64,000 nucleotides of DNA from Oncomelania hupensis (taxonomy: Eukaryota; Mollusca; Gastropoda; Littorinimorpha; Pomatiopsidae), in assembly GCA_036898135.1 (NCBI GenBank), contig CM072523.1:26455462-26519461 (forward strand), given 5' to 3'. Shown here piece after piece: positions 18,901 to 30,900 of the stretch (position 1 is the first letter of the stretch; each line of letters opens with the position of its first letter). A program made the translations under genes and the position numbers. The notes under the pieces were generated by a model that was given only the letters and a program-made list of their open reading frames with translations, was not told where the DNA came from and searched no databases.

Positions 18901-21900
18901 GACGTCGTGAAGGCTGTTTTGATTTTGTCATTTTTGGCCATTGGAATTTGCCAGTACCCCTTACTCAAATCGATCTTCGATAGATATCGCGCTTTTCCGA
19001 GCCTTGCGAATAGTGCTTCAACGTCCGGCATAGGTTCGGCGTCGAACACGACCTTCTGATTTAGTTTTCGGAAATCGACGCAGAATCGAATGTTCCCGTC
19101 TTTCTTCTGTACCAAAACTATCGGCGAACTGAAAGGTGAGCTAGATCGCTCTATCACGCCTAGTTTTATCATATCCTCTACCTCTCTGTCTATCGTTTCT
19201 TTGTGCGCGAATGGCAGCGGATACTGTTTCGTTCGGACTGGGTTTTCGTTTTCCAGTTTGATTTCGCATTCGACCAATTTCGTCTTGGCTGGTAGGTCGG
19301 TCAATACGTCTGAGAATTTCTTCGCCAAATTTCGAATGTCCGCATGGATCTCTGGTGTGTTTTTATCCAGCTGAATATCGACTATTGTCTCTTGGGCTAC
19401 TAACGGTATGACCGCGGTGGTGATAGAGGTTGTTGTCACTTCTTCCCAGTCATCCGGTTCATGCACAACTGCTACGGTTGCAACTTTTGTGGCGCGGGTC
19501 TCGTACCGCTTCAGTAAGTTAGCGTGGTACGTCTTTTGTTTGTTCCCTATCTGTATACGATAGTCACATACCCCTACCTTCCCTGTAACGACATACGGAC
19601 CCACCCACTCCATCTGCAACTTGTTTTTCTTGCATGGTACGATTCTGAGTACCTTTTCGCCTACCACGAAGCTTCTGGCTTTCGCTTTCTTGTCGAAATG
19701 TTTCTTTTGCTGCTTTCCCTCTGACTCTAGCTGTTGTTTTGCTAGCTCGCAAGTATCTTCGATCTTGCTTCTCAGATCGGTGACGTATTCTGACGCCGTT
19801 TTGACCTCGCCCTCTTCGATTTTTCCCATCCAAAGTTCTTTAAGCACCTTCATTGGTCCCCTGACTTGCCTTCCGTATAGCAGTTCGAAAGGTGAGTAAC
19901 CCGTGCTACTTTGTGGTACTTCCCGGTATGCGAATAGCAAGGCTTGCACGTACTGATCCCACGTTTTCGGTTTCTCCTCGCACAGTTTTCTCAACATGCT
20001 CTTTAAGGTGCCGTTAAACCTTTCAACGAGACCGTTGCATTGTGCGTGGTAGGGTGTCGTGGTTAACCCTTTGATGCCCAATAATCGCAACGCCTCTTTC
20101 ATGATTTCGGACGTGAATTGGGATCCGTTATCCGTCAGTATTTTCGCCGGCACGCCTAGCCGTGTCCAGATGTTCCACAGGGCTTCGGCGACTTCCTCTG
20201 TGGTTATTCGCTTCAATGGGATAGCTTCGGGATAGCGCGTCGCGTAGTCGACGACTACAAGAATATATCTGTGGCCTTTCTCCGATGATGGTATTATCGG
20301 ACCGATCAAATCAGCGGCAACTCTCTGGAAAGGTTCATCCACGAGTGGCATGTTTACCATAGGTACTCGTGGAATCCGGCCTTTTGGTTGCGCTCTTTGG
20401 CATTTATCGCATGACCTGACATAGCGCCGCACGTCTGCTCCTATTCCCGGCCAGTAGAATTCGGACCACACTCGATCCAGTGTTCTTTTGGCACCCATGT
20501 GTCCGGCCATAGGCGTATCGTGCGCCAGGCGCATGACACCTTGCCGCAGTGGTTCTGGTACACAGATCTGTTTGTACTTCCTATGGTGACCTTGATAGAC
20601 CCGATACAATAACCCTTGATGTACCTCGTACTGTACCGTGCCGTTTTTCCACCTGTTGGCTATGGGATTTCCCACGCTAGATAGCGCGCGTGCTAACGTT
20701 TTGTCCGCCTTCTGCATGGCAATTAGCTCAGTTGGACTGATCGCTAAGCCTGGTATTGGTTCGACAGGTGCATTCGTTCTTGCTGCGCTTTCCCTCTTGG
20801 CCTGCGCGCGTGTTTGCACTGCCTCTGCTTTTCTTGTAGGAAAGACGGGGATGGTTTGGGTGTCTCCGTTCGCGAATCGTACCGTGTTGCCTATCAATAC
20901 GTCATGTACCGGTTTCTCAAACACGATGACCTTGATCCTTCCCGATACGTATGACGATTGCAAGTCGACAATCGCTTGTCTGGCTTTCCTCAAGGTTCCG
21001 TCGGCCAACGACACGCTAATCTCTTCCGGCATTATGTCATCGGAATTTACTAGCCGTTCCGCTACGAAAACCTCATCTGCCCCCGTATCGCGTAACGCTG
21101 TGACTATTTCCCCATTCACTTCTACTCTTTCTTTTCCATTCATGACCGCTGGGTCGGCCTCGACCGCTGGTGAGGTTACGTGTACTCGACTCGACTGCAC
21201 TCGAGCGAAACTAACCCTTTTCAACTTTGGACAGTCTCGTCTGACATGTCCCTTCAGGTTGCAGTGGAAGCACCGCTTCTCTGCGGGTCTTTCGTTTGAC
21301 TCACGGCCATTAGCAGCCCTACTTCTCTCTTCCGGCTTATGTGACTTGAACCCTGACCTTTTCGTCTCCCATTTCGCGACAGAGTGCTTCTCGGCTAATT
21401 CTGCCACTTCGTTTGCCGTTTTCGGAGCATGGTCTCGGACAAAGAGTTCTAAGTCGGGGTTTAGATTTTCCACTAATTGCTCTTTCAAGAACAAGTCTAT
21501 CACTGCATTTGGATCTTCTGGATTGACTTTGGCCATACAAAACCACCTGCTCAACAAGTGTCTGAGTTTCTTGAGATACTCTGTAAATGATTCTGGGCCC
21601 TCTTTCTTTACCGTCCTGAACTGCTTCCTGTAATATTCCTCATTTCGTCGGAACCTATCCAGTAAAGCCTGTTTCAGTGTTTGATAGTCTTGGGTTTCCT
21701 CAGGTGTCATTCGAACGTACACGTCTCTAGCTGGACCTAACAGTAATGGTGCCAATTTCTTGCTCCATGTTTCATTTCTCCATTCATTCAGAGTAGCTAC
21801 TCGTTCGAAGTGTGTAAGGTAGGTATCTATGTTTTCTTTGCCTTCAAAAGGTGCCATTCTAATGTTAGAAGAACTATTTTCTTTCAGTATTCTAACTTCT

Positions 21901-24900
21901 TCTCTTCTCAAATCTCTTTCTTCTCTAGCCCTAGTTTCCCTGTCCTCCCTATCCTTGGCTTCTTGTTCTTCTTTCTGTCTATCTCTTTCTTCTCTAGCCT
22001 CTTTATCTTTGGCTTTCTGTTCGTATCTTTCGCGCTTTTCTTGAGCCTTGGTCTCTTCTCGCTGAGCCCGTTCCTCCTTTTCCTGTGCCCTACGCTCCCT
22101 CTCTGCGTCTACTTGAAGTTTTAGTTTTTGAAGCTCTACTTCATCTTTCCTAATTCTTTCTTTCCTTTCCTCCTCCTCTTTGCGAATTCTTTCTTGTCTT
22201 TCTGCCTCCTTTTCTTTCCGTTCGGCCTCCTCCCTCCTTTCCCTTTCTTTCCTATCTGCTTCTTCTTTCCTAATTCGGTCTTTCCTCTCTAACTCTCTTT
22301 CTTGCCTCTCTAATTCTTCCTTTCGCTCTTTTGCTTCTTTCTCTTCATCAGCCTGCACACCTTGTGCTACGAACATTGCAGCTGCCGATCCCGTTAACCC
22401 GTAGTCTAACGCTAATTTCTGCCACTTAGCTGTTATGGAATCTGGATTTCCTGGAATGACTTTTGAATCCTTCTTACTCACACCCCTCCCAGCTCCCCTA
22501 GTCGGTGTTGGTGCTGTTAAAGCCCTCGACGTTATTCCTGACGGTGTTACGGTCACCCTACTACCTCCAATGCCAGTGACTGACCCTCCTCCTACTGCGC
22601 CTGTACTCGGACTGAGCACACTTGTCACAACTGGTGATGACGCTGTCACGCTTGTAGGACCAGTGGTTGTCTTCCCCATACCTGATCGCAAATTGTGCGG
22701 TTGAGCCATCTTAGCTCTTCTATCCCTCGCACTTTCAATTTACGCAAGTATTCTCCTTCGTGCTTGGACTTGTTCCTCCCTCCTATCCCCTGGAGCTGTT
22801 TGGTACGTTTAGAGCTGTCGATGCGAATGGTTGGCTATCGCGACTAGCCGTGAACCGAGATTCGACCACTGCACCCTGTCCCCTGCGATCCCACAATGAG
22901 ACCCCCCACAAAGGATTGACACACCCCTCCCGCACTACAAACCCCTTCACAGACACGCCCCCGCTACAAACATAATAACAACATATAAAATCTATACCTA
23001 ACACACACAAAAAAAAATACTACGTTCTATGTCCCTAAACTACTACCCTCTTTCCCCTGAACGCTCACGCCACACGCTGATGTTTCCCTGTGTGTACCCG
23101 GTGTTTTTGTTTATCCCCCGGATTCTTTTACGTACCCCTGTGTACCCCGCAGGTCCACCACTTTTGTCAGGCCTACTTCCTCCCTCTGGTGTTTAAAGTA
23201 GGTGACTTAGTCCTTCATGCAAGGAGTGATAGGGTAGATAGGGGTGGGTGATGCGTGTGCGAGCGTCCTTTCTCCCACTAAACTAAACTAAGAACACAAC
23301 TAGTGAAATAAGTTGTAAAAATACAATATAACATTTATTTAATAAGACATGTAATCAAAACCCAATTAAGAAACAAAAGAATGAAACCAAAGAAAGAAGG
23401 AAAAACAAAATTAAAACATAAAACAGTTCAAAACCATACACAATCAACACATTGGCATCATCATAAATCATAAGAAAAATCACTCTCTCACCTTTGTTCT
23501 ACCTTAACACACACCTATACAATATATACACAATGATAATTAAACAACAATACAAAATCCCCCCTGATGCCCCAGTTCAGTTACATATATACGTATCCAC
23601 ACTAGGTGCACGGCCGTTGATGGTAAGGTCCAGCTGTGCACTTCTCTTTTGTTTCCCTAATTAAAGTTCACACCCACACAGTTCAAAGTTCACACACACA
23701 CAGTTCAACAATCCAATGTGGATGTAGGCGTTGCCTCTGAAGAATTTCCACACAATCTTAACTAAAGTCACTGGATGATAAGTCTTTATTTGTCCTTGTG
23801 TCCAAAACTGCGAATTTCTTTCTAAAACTACGATGGCGCTATCCTTTCTTACTATAGCTACTGACGGACGCCTTTGCTCTTTCTAATACTGATGATTCAC
23901 TTTCCAGACGGCCCCTCAATTCCCGTTGATTTCTCCCCTCTCTTTTTCCTTCTCTGCTTCTCTCCGCCGACCCCAGCTGACTTCTCTGGCAGGCACTGCA
24001 CCCTCACCTCGTAACCCCCACTTCCACGGATGACCCGAGGAATGACCACTACAGCCAAACGCCGTAGAGACGACTACCACTAGTCGGGTATCACCAACAC
24101 GTCCCGTTGACGACGCGTCCAACAATGATGATAATAATAACAATAAGAAGAAGAAGTCCAACCTGAAATCAATAAAGGTACAGGCTACTATTTTGGCATA
24201 ATTTTACTTCTCTATTTATTTCTCTAATTAACCCTGGTCTGCTCGCCTCGCCTCCTGAAGAAGAATTTCATGGTCATAACTTCTTTAATACATATATTCA
24301 CAAATTTATTTTCCATTTCGTTATATTCATACGATTTATACAGCATACAACCATTATAAAAATTCCACATATTCAACATACATTCGTTCCGTTTTTTATC
24401 ATGTATATACAATTTTATCTTCACCTCTCTCTGTTGACTCTGGCTGACTGCCTCCGTTCATCATTTTATTATTTACAACAAAATATACGTTTTAACATGA
24501 AAACATTTCTAAATATAACATCCTAACAATTAACATATTTTTATAAATGTTTAAAGACATACACTTCCACGTTATACATTCTCATTCACACATTTTTGCT
24601 ACTAGCCCTCCCTAAATAATTTCTTTCCCCCTTTCTCTCTTTGACGATCGCTAGAGACAAGGTTCCAGAGGTCGAATCTCACTTACCGACTTATGATAAG
24701 AGATTTCTCTTTGACGACATCACATGGATCACGCCCGATGACGCTCCATAAATGAGTGACAGCTACCTAGCTATCGATAACTCATTAACCTCCCGGGTGT
24801 CTTCACTTTGACCACAATCCGGTTACCAGTTCTAATGTCTCCTCTTGGCTTCTGTTCCTTGCTCCCCTCTAACGATCCGCTTGCCGCCCAAGTTCAACAA

Positions 24901-27900
24901 CGAATGCCTAGTTCTAGCACTGTACTGCATTTGTGCAACCAATTTGAGCCCAATGATTGGTTGGTAGACTCGGCACAAGCATGCCCTTGGCCTCTGCACG
25001 TGCTAAGTTGTATAATCTATTAGCCAATTCTTCGACCTACACTCTACAATAACATCTTGTTATTGTACCGTTTAGTTCAAAACAACGCTGCCCTTCCTGT
25101 ACTTTCGCAGCTTGGCTTGACCATTGCACTGTCCGACTGTAAGAAATGGTACCCCTTCCGCCTCTCCCACAGTTTAGCCATGACAGTGCCATTAGAAATG
25201 AATGTGTCTCTGCTGGTTGTGTATATAAAATGGATATATTGCATGCTTCTTGTGGACGACGAGCCAAAGACAAATTTCTGTATGTGATGAACATCAGACA
25301 ATAAAGTTATATTGTATTGTATTGTATTTCTGCTTGATGTCTATTATTCTGATATTTGGCCAATGTTTTTACATGTGCTTGATAGTTTTAAATAAACCGA
25401 AAATTGGTACATTTACATTAACAGTTTTTTATTTCTTCTTTTAGTGTAAAGTACTGTTTTACCCTTCAGTTGTCTGAAAGTTTTGCCCCTGCTGTGTATC
25501 TCAAAGAATTATGCGCAAAGACTTGATTTGAAAAAAAAAAAAACAATAACAAAAATTTATTTAATGATTTCCTATCTGGGCTACCACACAATATCTGTCC
25601 AGTACAGGAGTAGGGTTTGCTTTGAGCCGCAGAACTGGGCACATAAATAAAATAAAAATTGTTGTTGCAATTTAATTTCATCCTGGTATGTTATGACTGT
25701 GTTTGCTGGTGCCGTGCAGAGGGCAGCAGTGTCCAAGAATGTGGAGGCGGTGGAGTATCTTCTGTCTCTTGGAGCTGAGGTGGACACCTTGGACGTGGCA
25801 GCTAGAACCCCTCTTACCAATGTCATGTGGGAACATGTTCGCACCTCACAGGTTTGTTACTTCTTTAATCAGAAGATACGGACAATCTCTTGCTTTGGCC
25901 TAGTTTTGAGAACATCTATAACTTACAGTACTGCGTCGTCCTCAATACAAAAATACTTATAATTGAAACCTCGTCAAGTTATGACTTCTTTTTCACAAGC
26001 AAAAAAAAAAAAGTTGAGGCACTGATTTTTAGGGGAAATAACTCTTTTGTGACCTGTCCCTACACCCTCACACCCATTTGGTTTACACTTGGAGAGTTGT
26101 CTGGCTCAGGCAGTTGTACAGCAGAACAATCGTTAGGGGTTCGTCATTCAGTTTGATAAATGGTGTCAAAGAACTCTAGCGTCAGAACAGCAAGATGTAA
26201 AAAAAACAACCAATTATTATTAGCAGTTTTTATATAGCGCTTTTCCAGCTCTAGAAGTGCTCAAGGCGCTGACCGATAAAAGATCTAACTCAAGCTGCTC
26301 GAGGCGCCCACTTACATCCTTTGCAGTTAGTTTGATGTATTTCTTAGGATTCACGTAACCCACACTAAAAATGTAATAGCCCTATGCCACATTCTTAAAA
26401 TTTGCATTATAATTTATATAAATTAAAAACTTAGAAAAAGATTTGAAGGGCGGTGTTGTTCAGGGTGTGTTACATTGCTGCCTGGAAATAATAGTCCTAA
26501 GTCAATACATAGGTAATAGTGAGTAATGTTTTACTTGAACAAGATTTTAACAAATAAAATATTCATAGAGCTCTCCTAACACAGGTTGTTTTTAATCTCT
26601 TTGTAACAGTGAGTCATGGCAATAGTATTTCCAGATGGTTATAACATGATGATCTATGATGGCCTATCAAATTTATACTGAAAATTGATCATTCTGAGCC
26701 TAATAAGCTGGGTGGATGGCCATATTTCAGGGCAAGTGCAACATTGACAGCGACGTGATGACCATCATTGTGCTGCTGACCCAGGCTGGAGCTGATCTGA
26801 ACTTGGCAGTCTGTGAATACAGCAACCCTCTGGTCACGTCCGCCTTCCTGCAGGCGCCCATCCTCCTGCGCTTTCTTCTCGACCAGGGGGCGAACCCCAA
26901 TGTCACGTGTAGGTTCCTTTTGCTTAGAGAGTGTTACAGCATGGATATTCGTAGTATGTCGGACCACCATGTTGCAATAGCATGGATACCCCCGTTGGGG
27001 TGCCGGGGGTTTCAGTATAAATAGTATCCCCACTTACTGGAAATTTAGTGATTTAAATTCCCACTGTCGCTGTCTTTCTCATTTGCTCTTTCTCATTCCT
27101 GCTCTTTTCTATCAATCTGCTATACTATCGTCTTCTTCGCTAGACCAGTCTCCTACCTTTTTTTCTTGAAAATTCTTCCGGGACAAGACTCCTTGTTTGT
27201 GTATGAGGTCTGTTGGATCAGCTTGGGAATATTGGACGCTTTCTGCCAGGTGGTCACTAGGGCTTCCTATGATGTTATTATTTAGCAATGTAGGCATTTT
27301 ATATGTATGTGTTTTGTTGATAATTTATAATGATGTTTGTATTCTATTTTGTTTTTGTAAACGGGGGTTCGATAAGTTGGGGTGAAGCCTCAGCCGTCCC
27401 CTGCGTGGGATGTCTTTATTGTAAAGTGACTGGCTGGTGGAGAGCTTTCGGCTTTACCACTAGGGTGGTTTCAGCAGATTTTTTATGCGGATCGGGGGTT
27501 GTCCGGTCCTGATTTGGCTCGGAAGAGTCCGCTGGACCTAAAGCAATAATAATGTAATGTAATAGCATGGATATTTGTAGTATGTAGGACTGTCTCGTAG
27601 TAAGCATGGGAATTTGTAGTCTTGTCAGACTACATTCTTTAAAACAATCCACTGCAGTAGCTCAGTGGTAGAGCGTTTTCCTGGCACACCGATGACCCAG
27701 GTTGGAATCCCACGGTGGGCAGGATGACAGTGGCCATTTTTCACTGTACATCATAGCAGTATGATTGTTTTGGTGGTTCAGTGTTGACTTAGGTCCTTAA
27801 CCCCTCTGCTATGGGATAGTTATTTTCCTCTCTGCCGTGTCGCCAATGGTGGGTTAAACTTTAAAATGTTAAACTTCAATGTTCATCGTGTTCCATTGAT

Positions 27901-30900
27901 TAAAACCATCGACTAAGTAATGTGGTCAGGATTTCCTGGCACAGCCATCTAACAGAGTTAACAGGCTTTTTTTCCGATCCCCTATTTTATGCTTTTGTTT
28001 TTCGTGGTGAGCTCTATTAGTTTACCAAACTTGTTGTTTTATCAAGCTTCCTAATTTATTTGAATAATGATGATGCTCAGTCAAGTCTGGCGTAACCCCA
28101 CTGCTGATCGCGACCAGCAAGAAGAACAAGGAGTGCGTCAAAGTGCTGCTGCACCACAACAGCTCCATGACTACCAAAGGTCTAGTGTTTCGCAAACGGC
28201 TGGACACGGAGTACCTCTTTGACCCCTTCGACATGGCTGTGGATGATGGCAGTCTGGACTTGGTACAGCTCTTTCTGACGTCGGGGTATCACGCTTCAGC
28301 CTCACAGTGCGAGGTAAGGGACTTCTACATGTTATTTTCAAAGCCAGAACTTAAGAACTGTCTACCTCCCTTGATCTTGAGGAATAAATCTCATACCTTA
28401 AAAAGGTTGTGAAGGAGTAAAAAGTCTTGAAGAAAGGTCTTGATCCTGAATTAGCACACTGTTAGAACCAATTTGGGCTTTCTGCCATAATCTGCTAATT
28501 AAAAGAGCAGTATGCCCTTGAGCGTGTTAATATATTGAAAACAGAGATGAGAATCTTCCGCCTTTTAGCGGAAATCCGCACTTTCGGAAGGTCCAAGGGT
28601 CATTTTTTAGATCGGTTTAAATCCGGTGAGAAAATTTTAGTGTATATGACTAGGGTGAGTTGTTGATTTTCGATCTCGCAGCTTATTCCCACTCGTTATT
28701 CCCATGCGGATTGTTGTCATTTGGTTCGCTGTCATCTCGTTTCCGTTGATCCACCAAGCTGCCGTAAAAAGCCGAGATAACCCAATTTCTCTTTCTTCCG
28801 TGTGCCGGTTGTTCCCAGACACTCCCGCTGATTATAGTAATACAGTGACGTCACTCAAATAGGCGCTTGAAGGAACTACTGCCTGAAACCATCCGTATTT
28901 CTGCTTTCCTTGTTGTGGTTTTTCGAAGACATTATCTTGAAATTGTAAACCTTGTTTGAACAGTCAATCGAGGTATTTATGATTTTATTGTTTGGTGTGA
29001 CTGTAAGAGTGTCAGTGAGGCTTCATACTGATTCTATGTATAAATCATTAAATGTACAACTCTGCATAGCTGCCAACCATCCCGGAAACTCCGGGAATAT
29101 CCAGTTTTTAGCTGCTACTCCCGTTTATCCCAAAAGGCATTTGAAAATCCAGTTTTTCATTTTTTTCAAATTTTGGTTTTTTTCCCCTCTCTCTCTCTCC
29201 TGTAGATGAGATTCTTAAAAGCAAAGCCGAGTGAAACTGAAAGTATAGTTTTGAAACCGGAAGTCATTGTTGATGCATTCTGTGCGGGACTAACCTTTTT
29301 TTTTTTCTACTTTTTGTTAGCCTACTAGCTTTGTGTTGTGTGATTAGGCCTAGACCTATTGGTGTGATGGCTTCTGAAAAAAATAAAGACCGGCCGAAAA
29401 AGCCAAAATTGGAAACCACGTTTTCTGAAACATACAGAAAAGACTTTGATTTCATCGAAAGTTGCACAGATGATTCGTATAATGCATTTTGCAAAGTGTG
29501 CCGATGCACCATAAACGTCGACTATGAAGGCCGATTAGCAATTGTTTGTCACGAGAAGACTGAGAAACATAAGAAAAACCAACAGCTTACAACTGCAAAC
29601 TAGATCTAGACTAACATTGCAAAAAGTGTATTCTATATGAGGTACTAGCTTCAAAATAGACATTATTACAGCTAAACGTTTCTTTGTAAAAGATTGACAT
29701 AAATTTACAGTATTTCTTTATTATGTCTTAATATAGAGAGAGACTATAAGGGTATACTAGCTTCAAAGGCATTAATATTACTACAGTGTGGACTCTTTAA
29801 ATAACTAGCTTCAAAACATTCATACAGCTAAATTTAATGAAAATGCTTCACTTTATTATTTTATGTAGCCTCTTTAATAAAGGCATTATCCTAGAAATAT
29901 GCTTCTTTATCATTTGCTTTTGTATGAACATGTCATGCCTGCCTTTTTTGTAATTAAACACATGCTCAAAATGCTACTGAACTTTTTATCTGACTCTACC
30001 ATGTATTTTCTGTTTTCAGTGTGTCAACCATCCTAAAATAGTGAAAGATTCTGAACTTTTTATCTGACCCTACCATGTATTTTCTGTTTTCAGTGTGTCC
30101 ACCATCCTAAAATAGTGAAAGATTGAGAGTAAAATTGAAAATAAAACAGTGTGAAATTTTATGCTCCCGTAGTGCCAGATTGCACCATTTAGCTTCTTTT
30201 TTTTTCCAGGGGGAGGGGGCATGCCCCCGGACCCCACTAGCTGTTGCAGGCATGCTGCGCGCGCCCTCAATAGATCCCTGTTTTCATTCCCAGAAAGTTG
30301 GCAGCTATGACCCTGTTTTGGACAATAATTATGTGCATTGGTAAAGCCTTGTCTTGTCATTGGTATTTAAACCATTCTTGTCTGCTGTCAAAAGGAATGT
30401 TTGATTAATAAAAGGCTTAACTGATGTTTGAAATAAATCCATTATGTGTTGAACTGTGGAGAGATAACAACAGCATTTTAGTACCCCAAAAACAACTGAT
30501 TTGACCCCATAAAATAAGGCTCAGAATGCACCAGAATGCATAGATTTTAACCATCTTTTCAAAAATTTTCCGGGTGAGCATGCCCCTGGACCCCCCTAGC
30601 ATGGCTTCGCCAATTGACAAACTTTGGAATTTTTCCTCCTTTTTGTCATTTTAGGATTCTCATTTCTGTGAAAAGCTTGGATGGATTTACAGTTCAAAAC
30701 ATAGAACTAAGGGGACAGTATAACACATCTGGGAGAGCTGTCCAGTCATAAACCTGTCAGAGTGTTTGTAGTGCAAGTTGTGGTCCCTTATAGCCCATCT
30801 TCTCCCACCGTAGACCATAGTCCACTCTAGTGTTATAAATGATCATTACCTTTTTGCCATCATCTTCCATTCCAGTCTTTGTATTAACATGCCTGTGTTG

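Larger units (their letters stand above)
15877..25185 (-). mobile_element. Complete LTR retrotransposon, integrase-first pol order, inside ASB intron 2
   Basis: A 9,309-bp element with two 2,021-bp LTRs that begin TG and end CA, and a perfect 5-bp target duplication GTGCC (15872-15876 and 25186-25190). In element sense: 5' LTR 25185-23165, candidate primer site, one long Gag-Pol ORF (22709-17982), purine tract, 3' LTR 17897-15877. Reading the LTRs side by side I found one mismatch (a at 16689, c at 23977) and no length change, so the insertion is recent. It is antisense to the ASB gene. There is no env-like ORF. Confidence 0.97.
29065..30309 (+). mobile_element. Candidate inner DNA transposon carrying a zinc-finger ORF
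   Basis: Perfect 13-bp inverted ends CATAGCTGCCAAC / GTTGGCAGCTATG. Flanks are ACTCTG and ACCCTG (5 of 6 identical), a possible target duplication. It encloses the zinc-finger ORF at 29367. No catalytic transposase region is seen, so it is non-autonomous or decayed. Confidence 0.55.
28542..30668. mobile_element. Candidate DNA transposon with CAGAGATGAGAATC-type inverted ends
   Basis: Left end CAGAGATGAGAATC, right end GATTCTCATTTCTG (13 of 14 match as inverted repeats), flanked directly by TGAAAA at 28536-28541 and 30669-30674. A second candidate element (29065-30309) lies inside. The outer part shows no transposase. It contains variants of GCATGCCCC(C/T)GGACCCC near 30220 and 30570. In ASB intron 5. 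Confidence 0.55.

Noticed and set aside
20638..21633. 331-codon plus-strand ORF
   Set aside because: Antisense shadow of the Gag-Pol ORF; no domain, and repeat-biased composition mirrors the E/R/K-rich Gag.
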